Of a stretch of 64,000 nt of DNA, positions 42,310-53,541 are shown piece after piece. The stretch is taken from NCBI RefSeq assembly GCF_004684905.1, contig NZ_SRJC01000003.1, positions 124,001-188,000 of the forward strand. The letters are read 5' to 3'. The stretch comes from Halobacillus salinus. Lineage in GTDB: Bacteria > Bacillota > Bacilli > Bacillales > Halobacillaceae. Made by a program: the position numbers and the translations under genes. Position 1 is the first letter of the stretch, and every line of letters begins with the position of its first letter. The notes under the pieces were generated by a model. It did not search any database and had not been told where the DNA came from. It saw only the letters and a list, made by a program, of their open reading frames with translations.

Positions 42310-42654
42310 CTAATCTTTGATAAAGCTGTTCAACACTAAGTTGATAAGGGAAATGATGATTGCAGCAACAATTGCAATTCCGAAACCAGCCATTTCAAAC
42401 GTGCTTCCAAGCAGCCAATCCGTCAGTCCTAAAGTGATCGCATTAATGACGAACAAGAACAGCCCTAAAGAGAGAATCGTGATCGGCAATGTCAGCACAA
42501 CGAGAATCGGGCGGACAATGGCGTTCAATATAGAGAGAATAAAAGCTGCAAGCAACGCGCCTCCAACTCCTGAAATACTGACACCATCTAACAGTGCTCC
42601 AACTGCAATAATGGCAACCGCGTTTACGATTATGTGTAAAAACCAACTTTTCAT
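42310..42654 (-). CDS. yvlD: YvlD-type four-helix membrane protein (phage holin family 4 superfamily)
   Basis: A 114-residue membrane protein with four hydrophobic helices and the family motif LNAIVRPILVVLTLPI. The Pfam name mentions phage holins, but this is a chromosomal Bacillus family and nothing phage-like is nearby. In B. subtilis yvlABCD responds to cell-envelope stress; here the pspC-like yvlC is missing and yvlD follows yvlB by 18 bp. Confidence 0.88.
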   Translation of the reverse strand: MKSWFLHIIVNAVAIIAVGALLDGVSISGVGGALLAAFILSILNAIVRPILVVLTLPITILSLGLFLFVINAITLGLTDWLLGSTFEMAGFGIAIVAAIIISLINLVLNSFIKD

Positions 42655-42672
42655 CCTGATGCACCTACTTCC

Positions 42673-43701
42673 TTAATCAAAATGTTTTTCACCTGTTTGT
42701 ACGGTCACGGCTCCCGTTTTCGCTTCCGCTTCCAAACTGAAGCGGGACGAAAGCTCGGTATTCGCTTCGAACTCGATGACTTTATTCATGAATTCATCTC
42801 TTCTTCTTATAATCGTCTTGTCTGGTACACGGCAATTGATTTGCCCTAAGTGAGAACGGAGTATTCCGGAAAGTCGTTTATTCTTCGGAACCGTCACTTG
42901 CACCTGTCCGGTGGATGTTTTGTAAGTACCTTGATAAGCACGGTCACCGATATGTCGAACGGTCACTAAACCGCTGATGGCGTTCGCTTCACTCTTTCCA
43001 ATAGAACCTTCGATGGTAATTTCCCCGTGCACGGTCTCTACTTTACATGTTTCGAAATCAGCTTTCAGAAGGGAGACGGCCCCATGCCCCGTTTCCACCT
43101 TGCAGCTTTCCCCACGAATATCGTCCAGTTGGACTTTGCCATTTGACGTTTTGACTTGGAGGTGGTCGCTTCGCATCGAGGAAAGATCGAAATGACCATT
43201 CGTAAGCTGAGCCTTGATGAATTCATAGGACTGATCTGGAACGAAGAGTTCTACGTCAACTTTCACCTGTTTCGAAGGACTTGCGACACGTAGTAGCCCT
43301 GACTCTAACGTGAACTGCCCGTCATCTCGGAACCGGTCTCTCGCTTCTTTTTCCGTTTGAACTTGATAGACTTTCACATGGTAGTTGGCATAGACGTAGT
43401 CTTTTTCTGTTGATCGCACTTTCATAGAACCATTGGCTATCCACAGATCCATGTCTTTCAACTCACCAGCGTCTAAACTTATCTGTTCATCAAACTCTAC
43501 GAATTCGCCGAACTTGAAATCCAGGTCGACGTTTTTGATTTTTTCGACTGCGTCATCAAAAAAGTTACGGAGTCCGTATGTTGAGGATGTTTTGGTGTGG
43601 GATTGCGCTTCCGAATTCGCCTTTAACAATTCCGCTCCTTCTTCTGCGGTTATAATCCCTTCTTCTATCATTTTCAATATCTTCATGCGTTCTTGGTCCA
43701 T
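42673..43701 (-). CDS. yvlB: YvlB-like DUF4097 protein
   Basis: A 342-residue protein. The N-terminal helical segment (KILKMIEEGIITAEEGAELLKA) is the small SHOCT-like module found in YvlB and LiaG-type proteins. The rest is a run of short beta strands with repeated patterns (LQVKTSNGKVQLDDIRGE, CKVETGHGAVSLLKA, CKVETVHGEITIEG), the DUF4097 beta-solenoid, which is adhesin-like in fold. There is no signal peptide. Role in envelope stress is inferred from neighbours. Confidence 0.88.
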   Translation of the reverse strand: MDQERMKILKMIEEGIITAEEGAELLKANSEAQSHTKTSSTYGLRNFFDDAVEKIKNVDLDFKFGEFVEFDEQISLDAGELKDMDLWIANGSMKVRSTEKDYVYANYHVKVYQVQTEKEARDRFRDDGQFTLESGLLRVASPSKQVKVDVELFVPDQSYEFIKAQLTNGHFDLSSMRSDHLQVKTSNGKVQLDDIRGESCKVETGHGAVSLLKADFETCKVETVHGEITIEGSIGKSEANAISGLVTVRHIGDRAYQGTYKTSTGQVQVTVPKNKRLSGILRSHLGQINCRVPDKTIIRRRDEFMNKVIEFEANTELSSRFSLEAEAKTGAVTVQTGEKHFD

Positions 43702-43769
43702 TGCTTCCTCCTCCTTCTCCTATGTACAAGCATTCCCTTTGTCATTTAAGAAAAAACAGCCTTAGACAT

Positions 43770-43825
43770 TAAAAAAGTAGTTCAATGAAAGGATATGAGC
43801 TACGGCCCTTCCACTGAACTACTTT
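43770..43825 (-). terminator. Terminator of the yojF-bshB2 operon
   Basis: On the minus strand AAAGTAGTTCA / TGAACTACTTT forms an 11-bp outer stem with a partly paired inner arm (GTGGAAGG / CCTTTCAT) and is followed by TTTTAATG. It begins 4 bp after the bshB2 stop. Confidence 0.8.
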
Positions 43826-43828
43826 GGG

Positions 43829-44485
43829 TTAAGAAAAATTATATTTGTAAAAGCGCTCCGTCTTCAACCGTTGGAGCTGCTCAGACTGCTGGTCTTGGCT
43901 CTTGATCAGACTCATCATGCCGTCAGCTTGTGATAAGTGCGCCTTGATCGCAGCGAGTTTCCGGTCCCAGTAAGGCGAGATATCATGTACGATATCCGGT
44001 TTGCCTAAATCCGCTTCATGATCATTGGAAATGGCATGCATCCAAATTTCAGGACGCTCATCTGGCTTCATCAGCCGAACTGCTTCTACTACGGCTGCAC
44101 CTAATGCATCATGGTCGGGGTGGACCGCATAGCCGGGATAGTGAGTGATGATGACACTCGCTTCAAGCGCTTCGATCCGCTCTTTGAGATGGTTCGCTAT
44201 TTGTTCACGCTGTTCGAATTCGAGTGTTTTATCACGGTAGCCAAGATACTCGACATCGATATCTAATTCTCTCGCAGCTTCCTTCAGCTCTTTACGTCTG
44301 AACTGCGCAAGTGTTTCACGGTTGGCAAAAGGAGGATTCCCCATGTTCCTTCCCATTTCACCAAGTGTTCCGCAAAGGTACGTCACAGGTACCCCTTTGC
44401 TTCTGAATTCTGAAATCGTCCCCGAAGCACCAAATGATTCATCATCTGGATGAGGGAAAATGACGACTACGTGCTCTTTACTCAT
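43829..44485 (-). CDS. bshB2: Bacillithiol biosynthesis deacetylase BshB2
   Basis: It removes the acetyl group from GlcNAc-malate in making bacillithiol, the main low-molecular-weight thiol of this lineage. The 218-residue LmbE/PIG-L-fold enzyme has the zinc motif FPHPDDESFGASG and HPDH (YAVHPDHDALG). The start MSKEHVVVIFPHPDDE is preferred over a longer frame because it fits the family. It overlaps yojF by 8 bp. BshB1 may exist elsewhere; a general amide hydrolase role is possible. Confidence 0.92.
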   Translation of the reverse strand: MSKEHVVVIFPHPDDESFGASGTISEFRSKGVPVTYLCGTLGEMGRNMGNPPFANRETLAQFRRKELKEAARELDIDVEYLGYRDKTLEFEQREQIANHLKERIEALEASVIITHYPGYAVHPDHDALGAAVVEAVRLMKPDERPEIWMHAISNDHEADLGKPDIVHDISPYWDRKLAAIKAHLSQADGMMSLIKSQDQQSEQLQRLKTERFYKYNFS

Positions 44486-44849
44486 CCAGATCAGCCTCGC
44501 TTGAGAATGGTGTTTCACTGATCTCTAAAGCAACCATCAATCGCCCTTCGCGGTCGTGCCCCGCCATAAGAAGACGGTTCTTTTCATCGATTTCATAATC
44601 GGTGACACCTTCTGCATAAACCCAACCGATATCAAGCTTCAGCCCTACTCGGTACGACCCACCAGTACTGATGATTTTCCCGTGTTGATAACGGACTTTT
44701 GCGTTGCGGATGAACGCCCCTACGTTGTAAGCAGCTTCATCAAAGTGACTGGCATAAGCACCATTCGTTGTTTCAAGGTGAATATATACTTCTTTGTTAG
44801 CAAGTTCATTAATTTTATTTTGAACGGATTGTTGTTCGATTGTTTCCAT
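44478..44849 (-). CDS. yojF: YojF family protein (DUF1806)
   Basis: A 123-residue protein of a small Bacillaceae family that accompanies bshB2. It has beta-strand-rich segments (KEVYIHLETTNGAYAS, STGGSYRVGLKLDIGWVY), no cysteines and no signal peptide. The start at 44849 follows AAGGGGG; an upstream in-frame start is within the leader. The function is unknown; the overlap with bshB2 suggests a link to thiol or GlcNAc-malate metabolism. Confidence 0.88.
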   Translation of the reverse strand: METIEQQSVQNKINELANKEVYIHLETTNGAYASHFDEAAYNVGAFIRNAKVRYQHGKIISTGGSYRVGLKLDIGWVYAEGVTDYEIDEKNRLLMAGHDREGRLMVALEISETPFSSEADLDE

Positions 44850-44924
44850 TACTTTACTTCCCCCTTTGTACCATGTTGGCTTCAACGTAAACATTACGGA
44901 ATGCTGGGAGAGGTGTCAAAGCAT

Positions 44925-47801
44925 TTACTTACTCGACACCTTTTCTTTCGTATTCAGCTTGTCTTCCATCCGCTTTCGGTCACGTTCCAATACCGGCTTC
45001 AAGTACTTCCCGGTATAAGAGCCCGACTGCTCGGCCACTTGTTCAGGAGTGCCACTTGCGATGATTTGACCGCCTTTTTCTCCCCCTTCAGGCCCGAGGT
45101 CGATAATATGGTCCGCTTCTTTGATGACATCGAGGTTGTGCTCGATGATCAATACGGAATCCCCGTTATCCACTAGGCGCTGCAAGACTTTGAGAAGACG
45201 GGATATATCGTCGACATGCAGTCCAGTCGTCGGCTCATCCAAGATGTAGAAGGACTTCCCGTTCGAACGGCGATGAAGTTCACTCGCAAGCTTAACGCGC
45301 TGCGCCTCTCCGCCTGACAGTGTCGTCGCCGGCTGTCCGAGTTTGATGTACTCAAGCCCTACATCAGCAACGGTTTGCAGCTTCCGTTTGATTTTCGGGA
45401 TATTGGCGAAGAAATCTAGCGCTTCTTCAATCGTCATCTGTAGCACATCGGAGATACTCTTATTTTTATATTTCACTTCCAACGTTTCTCGGTTGTAACG
45501 TTTGCCATTACATACTTCACAAGGTACATACACATCTGGTAGGAAGTGCATCTCGATTTTGATGATTCCATCTCCACGACATGCTTCACAACGTCCGCCT
45601 TTTACGTTGAAACTGAAACGTCCCTTCTTATAGCCACGGATCTTCGCTTCGTTCGTTTGAGCAAATACGTCACGGATGTTATCAAACACACCGGTATAAG
45701 TCGCTGGGTTGGAACGAGGCGTTCGACCGATCGGAGACTGGTCGATGTCGATGACTTTTTCAAGCTGATTTATGCCTTCCACCGCTTTGTGTTTACCAGG
45801 CTTCTGCTTCCCGTTATGCAATTTCATAGAAAGAGATTTATACAAAATTTCATTGATCAGTGTACTTTTCCCTGAACCGGAAACGCCTGTCACCGCTGTG
45901 AATACTCCTAATGGAATGTCTGCATTTACTTTTTTCAGGTTGTTCTCTTCCGCTTTCTTGATTTCCAAGTAGCGGCCATCTGGCTTGCGACGTTCTGCCG
46001 GAAGAGGGATGAACTTCTTACCAGACAAGTACTGGCCGGTTAAAGACTTTCCGCTCTTCATGACTTGCTTCGGTGTTCCCTGCGTTACGATTTGACCTCC
46101 ATGAGCTCCAGCTCCCGGTCCGATATCGATAAGGTAGTCTGCAGCAAGCATCGTGTCTTCGTCGTGCTCGACAACAATCAACGTATTATCGAGGTCGCGC
46201 ATGTTTTTCAATGTATCGATCAGACGGTCATTGTCTCGCTGGTGAAGACCGATGGACGGTTCATCCAGCACGTAAAGTACACCGGTTAAAGCAGAACCGA
46301 TCTGCGTTGCCAAACGTATACGCTGGGCTTCCCCACCAGAGAGCGTACCTGCAGAACGCGATAATGTAAGATAGTCTAGTCCCACGTTCGCCAAGAACGA
46401 TAGGCGCTCACAGATCTCCTTCAAAATCATGTGCGCGATCGCTTTTTCTTTCTCTGTAAGGTCGACGCCTTCAAAGAACTCCTTCGCCTCTGTAACCGAA
46501 TAATCCGTCGTTTGTCCGATATGCTTTCCATTGATCAAGACAGCAAGTGCTTCTTCATTCAGACGATTCCCTTTACATTTCGGGCAAGGTTTCTGTGCCA
46601 TATACTTTTCCATCTGTTCGCGAATATAATCTGAGCTTGTTTCGTGGTAGCGGCGAGAGATGTTCGGGATGACCCCTTCGAAGAAAATCTCGTTCTCCCG
46701 TACCTTTCCGAAGTCATTCTCATAGCGGAAATAGATTTTCTCATCTCCACTGCCATACAACACCCGCTCCATCTGTTCTTCGGGAAGTTCATTGACAGGA
46801 GTATCCATATCGATGCCGTAGTGATCGGCAACGCTCTTCAATAAAGAAGGATAGTACTGAGAACTTTGCGGTTCCCATGGTGCTATCGCGTGGTCTCGAA
46901 GTGTTCTCGACCAGTCTGGTATGACTAAATCGATATCCACCTCAAGCTGTGTGCCTAGACCATCACAACGGCTACATGCTCCGTATGGGCTGTTGAAGGA
47001 GAACATGCGGGGCTCCAATTCACTTACAGAGAAGCCACAAATCGGGCAAGCGTGGTGCTCACTGAACATCAACTCTTCTTCCCCGATGACATCTACAATC
47101 GTGTGACCACCGCCTAAATTAAGAGCTGTTTCCAGCGAGTCTGACAACCTGCCTTCGACGCTGTCTTTGACAACGATACGGTCGACGACGACTTCAATCG
47201 AGTGTTTTTTATTTTTATCGAGTTTTATTTCCTCGGAAATTTCGCGCATTTCTCCGTCGACTCTTAGACGAATGTAGCCCTCTTTCTGCAGCTGTTGGAA
47301 GACTTTCACGTGCTCTCCTTTTCGTCCTGAAACGACCGGAGCGAGAATCTGCAGTTTTGTCCGCTCTGGATATTCCATGACGCGGTCCACCATTTGCTGA
47401 ACGGTTTGAGAACTGATTTCAACTCCGTGCTTCGGGCACGTCGGTCGGCCGATTCTTGCGAAAAGAAGTCGCAGGTAATCGTAAATCTCTGTCACGGTCC
47501 CGACAGTCGACCTTGGGTTACGACTCGTTGTTTTCTGGTCAATTGAAATTGCCGGGGACAGCCCTTCGATCGCATCCACATCCGGCTTGTCCATCTGCCC
47601 TAAGAACTGACGGGCATATGCACTCAGCGATTCCACATAACGCCTCTGCCCTTCCGCATAAATCGTATCGAATGCCAAGGAGGACTTTCCGGATCCGGAA
47701 AGTCCCGTCATGACAACAAGTTTATTTTTGGGAATATCGATATCAACATTTTTCAGATTGTGGGCACGTGCGCCTCTAATACTGATATATTTACTGGCCA
47801 T
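44925..47801 (-). CDS. uvrA: Excinuclease ABC subunit A
   Basis: The damage-recognition ATPase of nucleotide excision repair; it forms a dimer that loads UvrB. The 958-residue protein has two ABC ATPase modules: Walker [15 protein letters not shown] and [13 protein letters not shown], and signatures [15 protein letters not shown] and [15 protein letters not shown]. It also has two zinc modules (CPICGFSV...[16 protein letters not shown]...CEVCNGKR). It begins 7 bp after uvrB. Confidence 0.98.
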   Translation of the reverse strand: MASKYISIRGARAHNLKNVDIDIPKNKLVVMTGLSGSGKSSLAFDTIYAEGQRRYVESLSAYARQFLGQMDKPDVDAIEGLSPAISIDQKTTSRNPRSTVGTVTEIYDYLRLLFARIGRPTCPKHGVEISSQTVQQMVDRVMEYPERTKLQILAPVVSGRKGEHVKVFQQLQKEGYIRLRVDGEMREISEEIKLDKNKKHSIEVVVDRIVVKDSVEGRLSDSLETALNLGGGHTIVDVIGEEELMFSEHHACPICGFSVSELEPRMFSFNSPYGACSRCDGLGTQLEVDIDLVIPDWSRTLRDHAIAPWEPQSSQYYPSLLKSVADHYGIDMDTPVNELPEEQMERVLYGSGDEKIYFRYENDFGKVRENEIFFEGVIPNISRRYHETSSDYIREQMEKYMAQKPCPKCKGNRLNEEALAVLINGKHIGQTTDYSVTEAKEFFEGVDLTEKEKAIAHMILKEICERLSFLANVGLDYLTLSRSAGTLSGGEAQRIRLATQIGSALTGVLYVLDEPSIGLHQRDNDRLIDTLKNMRDLDNTLIVVEHDEDTMLAADYLIDIGPGAGAHGGQIVTQGTPKQVMKSGKSLTGQYLSGKKFIPLPAERRKPDGRYLEIKKAEENNLKKVNADIPLGVFTAVTGVSGSGKSTLINEILYKSLSMKLHNGKQKPGKHKAVEGINQLEKVIDIDQSPIGRTPRSNPATYTGVFDNIRDVFAQTNEAKIRGYKKGRFSFNVKGGRCEACRGDGIIKIEMHFLPDVYVPCEVCNGKRYNRETLEVKYKNKSISDVLQMTIEEALDFFANIPKIKRKLQTVADVGLEYIKLGQPATTLSGGEAQRVKLASELHRRSNGKSFYILDEPTTGLHVDDISRLLKVLQRLVDNGDSVLIIEHNLDVIKEADHIIDLGPEGGEKGGQIIASGTPEQVAEQSGSYTGKYLKPVLERDRKRMEDKLNTKEKVSSK

Positions 47802-47808
47802 AGTACCA

Positions 47809-49791
47809 TCATCCCTCCGCTTTCAGCTCAAGTAATGCATCACGCAGTTCTGCTGCACGCTCGAAGTCGAGGTCTTTTGCAGCCTGCTTCATCTCGGTTT
47901 CTAGGTTGTCGATTACTTCCTGACGTTCTTTCTTCGTCATCTCTGATGGGCGTTTGCCTTCTGTTTCATAGGATTCTTCGCCCTCTGATACCGCTGTCGC
48001 TTTAATGACATCACGCACTTCTTTCTTGATAGTCTTCGGTGTGATGCCATGTTCTTCGTTATAGGCGATTTGAGCTTCACGCCTGCGGTACGTTTCATCT
48101 ATTGCAAATTGCATCGATTTCGTCATCTTATCGGCATACATGATGACGCGTCCGTTCTCGTTACGAGCGGCACGTCCAATCGTCTGGATCAGCGAACGGT
48201 CCGAACGCAGGAACCCTTCTTTGTCTGCATCCAAAATCGTGACTAAGGATACTTCCGGTATATCCAGTCCTTCCCGTAACAAGTTGATTCCAATCAATAC
48301 ATCATATTTCCCGACTCGGAGATCTCGGATGATCTCGATACGCTCAAGCGTTTTGATTTCCGAATGCAAGTAGGCGACCTTGATACCCAAGTCCTTCAGA
48401 TAATCGGTAAGGTCTTCCGACATTTTCTTCGTTAGCGTCGTCACAAGGATACGTTCATTTTTCTCTTTGCGTTTGTTTATTTCGCCAATCAGGTCATCGA
48501 TCTGGCCGTGAATCGGACGCACGTCGATTTCTGGATCAAGCAGCCCCGTCGGCCGGATGATCTGCTCGGTCATCTCCGGTGTATGTTCGATTTCATATGG
48601 ACCTGGTGTTGCTGATACATATGTGATCTGATTGATATGTTCTTCGAATTCCGGGAACTGCAGTGGCCGGTTGTCCATGGCAGAAGGAAGACGGAATCCG
48701 TGATCGACAAGTACTTGCTTCCTCGCTCGGTCTCCGTTATACATTCCTCTGATCTGAGGCAGTGTCACGTGCGATTCGTCGATCATAATTAAGAAATCAT
48801 CAGGAAAATAGTCCAGAAGCGTATAAGGTGTCGCTCCGGCTTCGCGGAAAGTCAGGTGTCTGGAATAATTCTCGATTCCTGAACAGAAGCCCATTTCCCT
48901 CATCATTTCTAAATCATAGTTTGTACGCTGTTCTAATCGCTGCGCTTCCAGAAGTTTGTCATTCTCACGAAGCTCTGCGACACGTTCTTCTTTTTCTTTC
49001 TCAATATTTTCAATCGCTTTTTTCAGTTTTTCTTCTCGGGTTACGAAGTGGGAAGCAGGGAAAATCGCTACGTGTTCCCGGTCTCCGACTACTTCCCCTG
49101 TCAGTACATCAATCTCACGTATCCTGTCTATTTCGTCACCGAAGAATTCTACACGCATGGCATGCTCTTCACGAGAAGCCGGGATAATTTCCACAGAGTC
49201 ACCACGAACACGGAATGTTCCGCGCTGGAAGTCGATATCATTACGCGCATACTGGATATCGACGAGATCACGAAGCAACTGATCACGATCCTTTTCCATA
49301 CCCATGCGGATAGACAACACTTGACTGCGGTATTCTTCCGGTGAACCTAAACCGTAAATGCAGGATACACTGGCTACAATGATGACGTCGTTCCGTTCGA
49401 ATAAGGCAGATGTAGCAGAGTGCCTCAATTTATCGATTTCATCGTTGATACTGGCATCCTTTTCAATGAAGGTATCCGATGAAGGCACATAAGCTTCAGG
49501 CTGATAGTAATCATAATAACTAACAAAATACTCAACGGAATTGTTAGGGAAGAATTCTTTGAATTCACTATAAAGTTGTCCTGCAAGCGTCTTGTTATGA
49601 GCAATGATCAATGTCGGTTTGTTTACTTCCTGGATGACATTGGACATCGTAAAGGTCTTACCTGTACCTGTTGCGCCAAGCAAGGTTTGGTGTTTTTCCC
49701 CTCGATTAATTCCATCGACGAGTTCTTTGATGGCTTTCGGCTGATCGCCTTGAGGCGAGTATTGAGAGACTAATTCGAATTTATGATCCAC
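47809..49791 (-). CDS. uvrB: Excinuclease ABC subunit B
   Basis: The helicase-like repair subunit handed to the lesion by UvrA. The 660-residue protein has Walker [16 protein letters not shown], the beta-hairpin region [16 protein letters not shown] as [10 protein letters not shown], helicase motif [11 protein letters not shown], and a C-terminal UVR domain (about 620-656). The start is GTG, preceded 8 bp upstream by GGAGG. A likely SOS box is at 49859-49872. The csbA gene found upstream in B. subtilis is absent. Confidence 0.98.
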   Translation of the reverse strand: MDHKFELVSQYSPQGDQPKAIKELVDGINRGEKHQTLLGATGTGKTFTMSNVIQEVNKPTLIIAHNKTLAGQLYSEFKEFFPNNSVEYFVSYYDYYQPEAYVPSSDTFIEKDASINDEIDKLRHSATSALFERNDVIIVASVSCIYGLGSPEEYRSQVLSIRMGMEKDRDQLLRDLVDIQYARNDIDFQRGTFRVRGDSVEIIPASREEHAMRVEFFGDEIDRIREIDVLTGEVVGDREHVAIFPASHFVTREEKLKKAIENIEKEKEERVAELRENDKLLEAQRLEQRTNYDLEMMREMGFCSGIENYSRHLTFREAGATPYTLLDYFPDDFLIMIDESHVTLPQIRGMYNGDRARKQVLVDHGFRLPSAMDNRPLQFPEFEEHINQITYVSATPGPYEIEHTPEMTEQIIRPTGLLDPEIDVRPIHGQIDDLIGEINKRKEKNERILVTTLTKKMSEDLTDYLKDLGIKVAYLHSEIKTLERIEIIRDLRVGKYDVLIGINLLREGLDIPEVSLVTILDADKEGFLRSDRSLIQTIGRAARNENGRVIMYADKMTKSMQFAIDETYRRREAQIAYNEEHGITPKTIKKEVRDVIKATAVSEGEESYETEGKRPSEMTKKERQEVIDNLETEMKQAAKDLDFERAAELRDALLELKAEG

Positions 49792-49858
49792 GACGAAAAC
49801 CTCCGTTCAGACTTTTCATCAATAGTTTACCACACTATACTACCATTCTAACCTTCTA

Positions 49859-49872
49859 CGAACAAACATTCG
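49859..49872. promoter_or_regulatory. Probable LexA (DinR) SOS box of uvrBA
   Basis: On the minus strand CGAATGTTTGTTCG agrees with the B. subtilis consensus CGAACATATGTTCG at 11 of 14 positions, with both ends intact. It lies about 68 bp upstream of uvrB, the expected place for this known SOS operon. Confidence 0.65.
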
Positions 49873-49901
49873 GTTTTGGATATGTAAAATTTTTTCATGA
49901 A

Positions 49902-49947
49902 ACAAAAACGAACCACCTTATGTCTACATTCACACAAGGTAGTTCGT
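49902..49947 (-). terminator. Terminator of the phosphorelay operon
   Basis: On the minus strand ACGAACTACCTT / AAGGTGGTTCGT forms a 12-bp stem (one G-U pair) with a 16-nt loop followed by TTTTGTTT. It begins 7 bp after the kinase stop. Confidence 0.83.
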
Positions 49948-49954
49948 GGGTATA

Positions 49955-52900
49955 TTAACTAGTTAGATCGGTGTCAGCAATTAATATCTGACCGTTTTTC
50001 TTATTATGGAAAATCGTCTGCAGGATGACGGTGGACAATTTCTTCAGAGGATAGGGTTTCACGAGATAGCCCTCCACTTCGAGATCCGTCGCACGTTCAG
50101 ATTCACTTAAAGCACTGGAAATGAAAATCGGAACATCCTTCAAATGATTCTGTTTTTTAATAGCCTCGATAATATCCCATCCACTCACTTGGTCCGCAAG
50201 CGTCAAATCAACGATAAACGCATCCGGTTTCATATCAGGAAGGGACTGCAGAACAGATGCCCCTTCATTATACTGGGAAACCTTGATCGCGACGTCTTCC
50301 AGTTCATCTTCAATCAGGTTGGAAAGCGTCCGGTCATCCTCGATTAGGACTACTTGAGGTAAGTGGTCCGATTTTTTTGTATCTCCTTTTCTCGGTTCAT
50401 AGAGTGGGAGGATAACAGAGAACACACTACCGACACCTGGCTCTGAGTGGACAGTAATTCTGCCTTGATGCGATTCCACAATCTCTTTACTGATTGCAAG
50501 CCCGAGCCCCGTTCCGCCAATTTTTCTCTGACTGGAGTTATCGATCCGGTGAAACTTCGTGAAGAGTTTCGGAAGTTCGTGCTCTGGGATTCCGATTCCT
50601 TCATCAGAAATGTGCAAGACCAATTGTTCTTCATCTTGATTCATCGCCACCACTACTTCTCCTCCATCTGGAGAAAATTTGACTGCGTTGCCGATCAGGT
50701 TGGTGAATAGCTGAGTCATCTTGCCACGATCTGCATGGACAAGCGCGTTGGAAGTTTGATCGCATAACCGAATGGCATGATCCGGGTTGCTCACTTGCAA
50801 GTTGTCCGTGACTTCCTGCACCACTTCCGCCAAGTCCACCCGCTCTTTCTTGAAGGTTTCCCTTCCGGTTTCCATCCGCTGCAAATCCAGGAAGTCATTG
50901 ATCAAGTTCGTCAGTCTCTTCGCCTCACGGTGAATCGTGTTCAAATATTTCTTCTGACGCTCTTCTGGTAAATCACGGTGGATCATCAACTCTGTGTACC
51001 CGAGCACACTAGCGAGCGGGGTCCTAAGTTCGTGGCTGACCGTGCTGACTAAGTTCGTTTTCATTTCATTTACTTCGTACTCACTCGTTATATCACGGAA
51101 TACGAATAACGTACCTTCTTTATCTTCATGGTGATAAATCGGCTCCCCATACAATTCGACTACCCGCTTTTCTTTCCCCAGGTCTACTTCGAAGCGGTGG
51201 GTATTGGATGGGATGGATTCAGAGAAGACCATCCCTTTGAAGAAGGATACGAACCTTTCGCAATCGACGATATGGTGGCAAACTTTCTGCAACCATTGAT
51301 GGATCGTGAAGTCAACGAGAGACTCATGTTGATAATGAGCTAAATTCAAGAAACGCAGCCAGTTCTGATTGTACTGAGCAATGCCCCCCTCATCATCTAC
51401 GAATAGAATACCTTCATTGATATTGTCGATGATGTCTTGGTTCAACTGGCGATTGATTTCCGTTTGTTCATAGGAGTCGATCCTCTCAATATATAAGGAC
51501 ACTCTCTGCAAAATAGAAAACATTTCATCTATCTCTTGTCTGTCATACTCTTTCCCTACTCTTGTGACTGCTAATAGCGCAATCAAAGTGTTCTTTGAAT
51601 CATACAAAGGAACATGAAGATCATAAGCAGGGGTATTGTCCAATAAGTACCCTTGCTCTTCCCCACCTACTTCTCGTTCTCTTAAGAAATACGTCTCGTT
51701 GTGATGTATACGATCAATCACATGGGCAAAAGCTTCCCTCGAATATTCATTCCGATTCCATTCCCCCATTCCAACTGTCGCAGCTTCTCCGGAATCAAGA
51801 AGGAGAAACATGCCGTAGTCGAATGGGTAGAGGTGAGATAGACGATGGATGACGACATCAAGTAATTGACGGGTGTCCATAGTAGCGGACAGGTCTTGGT
51901 TCAGCGTATTCATCTTCTCGACCGTACTCTTTGCTGCCTCTGTTTCTGTTAGAGCTTGCTTTAATTGTTCAGAAGTCTTCCTGCGCTCGGTGATATCCTG
52001 TTGAATGACAATATATTGTTCAATATCACCTTGCTCATTGATATTCGGAACAATCGCCGTGTCCGCATAGAAGTGTTCTCCGTCTTTCCGCACACACGTC
52101 AATTCTCCTTTCCACACCCGACCGTGTTCGAGTCCGTGGAAAGCTTTTTGAATATCTGTATTGCGTTGTCCCTCCTGTCCCTCTATTAAACTAAGGAAAT
52201 GACGCCCTTCCAACTCTCTTTCCCTGTACATCGATGCGTCCGCTAACAGACTATTACTAGATTCAATCCACCCGCCTTTGTCGAGGCGAGCTACCATAGA
52301 CGAAGCGTTCAGCGCTAAGTCCTTGTTCCTCAAATCATTCACGTACGCCTCCAACATCTCTTGTTGAGCGACCAGCTCTTCATTTTGAGCGGATTGATTC
52401 TCTTCTCTTTCCGTGATTTGTTCGGTCATATGACGGAAGGAGCGAGTCAGTTTTCCGATCTCATCCTGCCTTTTAGAGGATGGGAGTTCATGATAGTGGC
52501 CCGCAGCAATCGCTTCTGATGCTTCTGCAAGTTCCGTCAACGGCTGCCCGACCCCTCTGCTCAAATTTCGGAAGGCGAGTGAAAGTATAGCAATCACGAC
52601 TACTAACAGCCCGAACATCAAGTAAGAAATCCGCTCTACACGAGTAAGAAATTCATTACTTTCTTCGTTTATATGAGACTGGGCTTCTTCTGAAATAGTA
52701 TGGAGCTGGCTGATCAAGTTGTTGACCTCAAGCGTTGTATTATTCAATCCCGCTTCATGTATCGCTTCGTAATTCTCTGTTTCTACCAGCTGCTGTACCG
52801 GAGGGAACCGGTCCTCCCAATATGTCCTTACAAACTGTCCGAGCGTATGGATCAACTGATACTCTTCTGCGCTCAAAGACAGCTGCTTCGCTTCCTCAAT

Positions 52901-53185
52901 CTGCGACAATAATCGAAGACGGTCCTGCCTAGCCTGCTGTAGTTCATCCTCGTTGGAAAAAGCGACATAGCCCCTGACACGAAACACCATCGACTCGTAT
53001 GTATCTGTAATGTTTTCAAGTATATTCATCTTCTGTGTCAGCTGCTGAGATTCATTTTGCTGCTGCGTTTTATTCGTGTATTGAACGAAGAAAAGGACAG
53101 AAGTCGCCACACACGTAATGACCACGACCGTAATCATGGCCAATAAAAACTTTCTTCTGATCGACCTTTGGAAATACTCGATCAT
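49955..53185 (-). CDS. Hybrid sensor histidine kinase with PAS, GAF and receiver domains
   Basis: A 1076-residue membrane kinase. Order: membrane helix (13-35), helical extracytoplasmic sensor (37-185), second helix (186-208), HAMP (209-262), coiled coil, PAS (295-405), GAF (430-575), PAS (585-705), HisKA with His718 in [10 protein letters not shown], HATPase with N833, DEGIGIP and GGTGLGLA (890-897), and a C-terminal receiver with Asp993. The terminal receiver suggests internal phosphotransfer on the way to an HPt, which the operon supplies at 53519-55180. It overlaps the receiver gene upstream by 4 bp. The signal is unknown. Confidence 0.92.
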   Translation of the reverse strand: MIEYFQRSIRRKFLLAMITVVVITCVATSVLFFVQYTNKTQQQNESQQLTQKMNILENITDTYESMVFRVRGYVAFSNEDELQQARQDRLRLLSQIEEAKQLSLSAEEYQLIHTLGQFVRTYWEDRFPPVQQLVETENYEAIHEAGLNNTTLEVNNLISQLHTISEEAQSHINEESNEFLTRVERISYLMFGLLVVVIAILSLAFRNLSRGVGQPLTELAEASEAIAAGHYHELPSSKRQDEIGKLTRSFRHMTEQITEREENQSAQNEELVAQQEMLEAYVNDLRNKDLALNASSMVARLDKGGWIESSNSLLADASMYRERELEGRHFLSLIEGQEGQRNTDIQKAFHGLEHGRVWKGELTCVRKDGEHFYADTAIVPNINEQGDIEQYIVIQQDITERRKTSEQLKQALTETEAAKSTVEKMNTLNQDLSATMDTRQLLDVVIHRLSHLYPFDYGMFLLLDSGEAATVGMGEWNRNEYSREAFAHVIDRIHHNETYFLREREVGGEEQGYLLDNTPAYDLHVPLYDSKNTLIALLAVTRVGKEYDRQEIDEMFSILQRVSLYIERIDSYEQTEINRQLNQDIIDNINEGILFVDDEGGIAQYNQNWLRFLNLAHYQHESLVDFTIHQWLQKVCHHIVDCERFVSFFKGMVFSESIPSNTHRFEVDLGKEKRVVELYGEPIYHHEDKEGTLFVFRDITSEYEVNEMKTNLVSTVSHELRTPLASVLGYTELMIHRDLPEERQKKYLNTIHREAKRLTNLINDFLDLQRMETGRETFKKERVDLAEVVQEVTDNLQVSNPDHAIRLCDQTSNALVHADRGKMTQLFTNLIGNAVKFSPDGGEVVVAMNQDEEQLVLHISDEGIGIPEHELPKLFTKFHRIDNSSQRKIGGTGLGLAISKEIVESHQGRITVHSEPGVGSVFSVILPLYEPRKGDTKKSDHLPQVVLIEDDRTLSNLIEDELEDVAIKVSQYNEGASVLQSLPDMKPDAFIVDLTLADQVSGWDIIEAIKKQNHLKDVPIFISSALSESERATDLEVEGYLVKPYPLKKLSTVILQTIFHNKKNGQILIADTDLTS

Positions 53186-53541
53186 GTCAAGATTTCCTCT
53201 ACCATCTGAATCAACTCAAGCGGACTGAAGGGCTTTGCCATAAAATAACGAATGCCGACATCCTTTGATTGCTGGATATCCGAATCCTGTGTTTTGGCCG
53301 TCAACATGACAAGAGGAGTCTGCTGTTTCCACTCCTCACTCAGTTGAGAAGCGACTTCTATCCCTGTGTACTCCGGCATCATATAATCCAATATGACAAG
53401 ATCAAGCGACTCTTGTCCCATAATCGATAACGCTTCTGCTCCGTCACTTGCTTCGATCACTTCATATCCTTCATCTTCTAATGTATCGGTGATGAGCATG
53501 CGAAGCACTTCCTCATCATCAGCGACTAATATTCGTTTCAT
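53182..53541 (-). CDS. Stand-alone receiver-domain response regulator
   Basis: A 119-residue CheY-like protein consisting of one receiver: acidic pocket VADDEE, phospho-acceptor Asp52 in [13 protein letters not shown], conserved Thr in MLTAKTQ and Lys in FMAKPFSP. With no output domain it should relay phosphate or act by protein contact. The start at 53541 follows AAGGAGG by 8 bp; a longer frame runs into the upstream gene. It overlaps the upstream gene by 23 bp and the kinase by 4 bp. Confidence 0.92.
   Translation of the reverse strand: MKRILVADDEEVLRMLITDTLEDEGYEVIEASDGAEALSIMGQESLDLVILDYMMPEYTGIEVASQLSEEWKQQTPLVMLTAKTQDSDIQQSKDVGIRYFMAKPFSPLELIQMVEEILT

Noticed and set aside
42310-42654. 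Prophage holin
   Set aside because: The family name is historical; the gene is the chromosomal yvlD next to yvlB, and no other phage gene is present.
44909-44940. Terminator at the end of uvrA
   Set aside because: GGTGTC/GACACC can pair, but the loop is long, the 5' arm is coding and no T tract follows.
44556-45176. 206-codon open frame on the plus strand
   Set aside because: It is antisense to yojF and uvrA, whose frames are certain from motifs.
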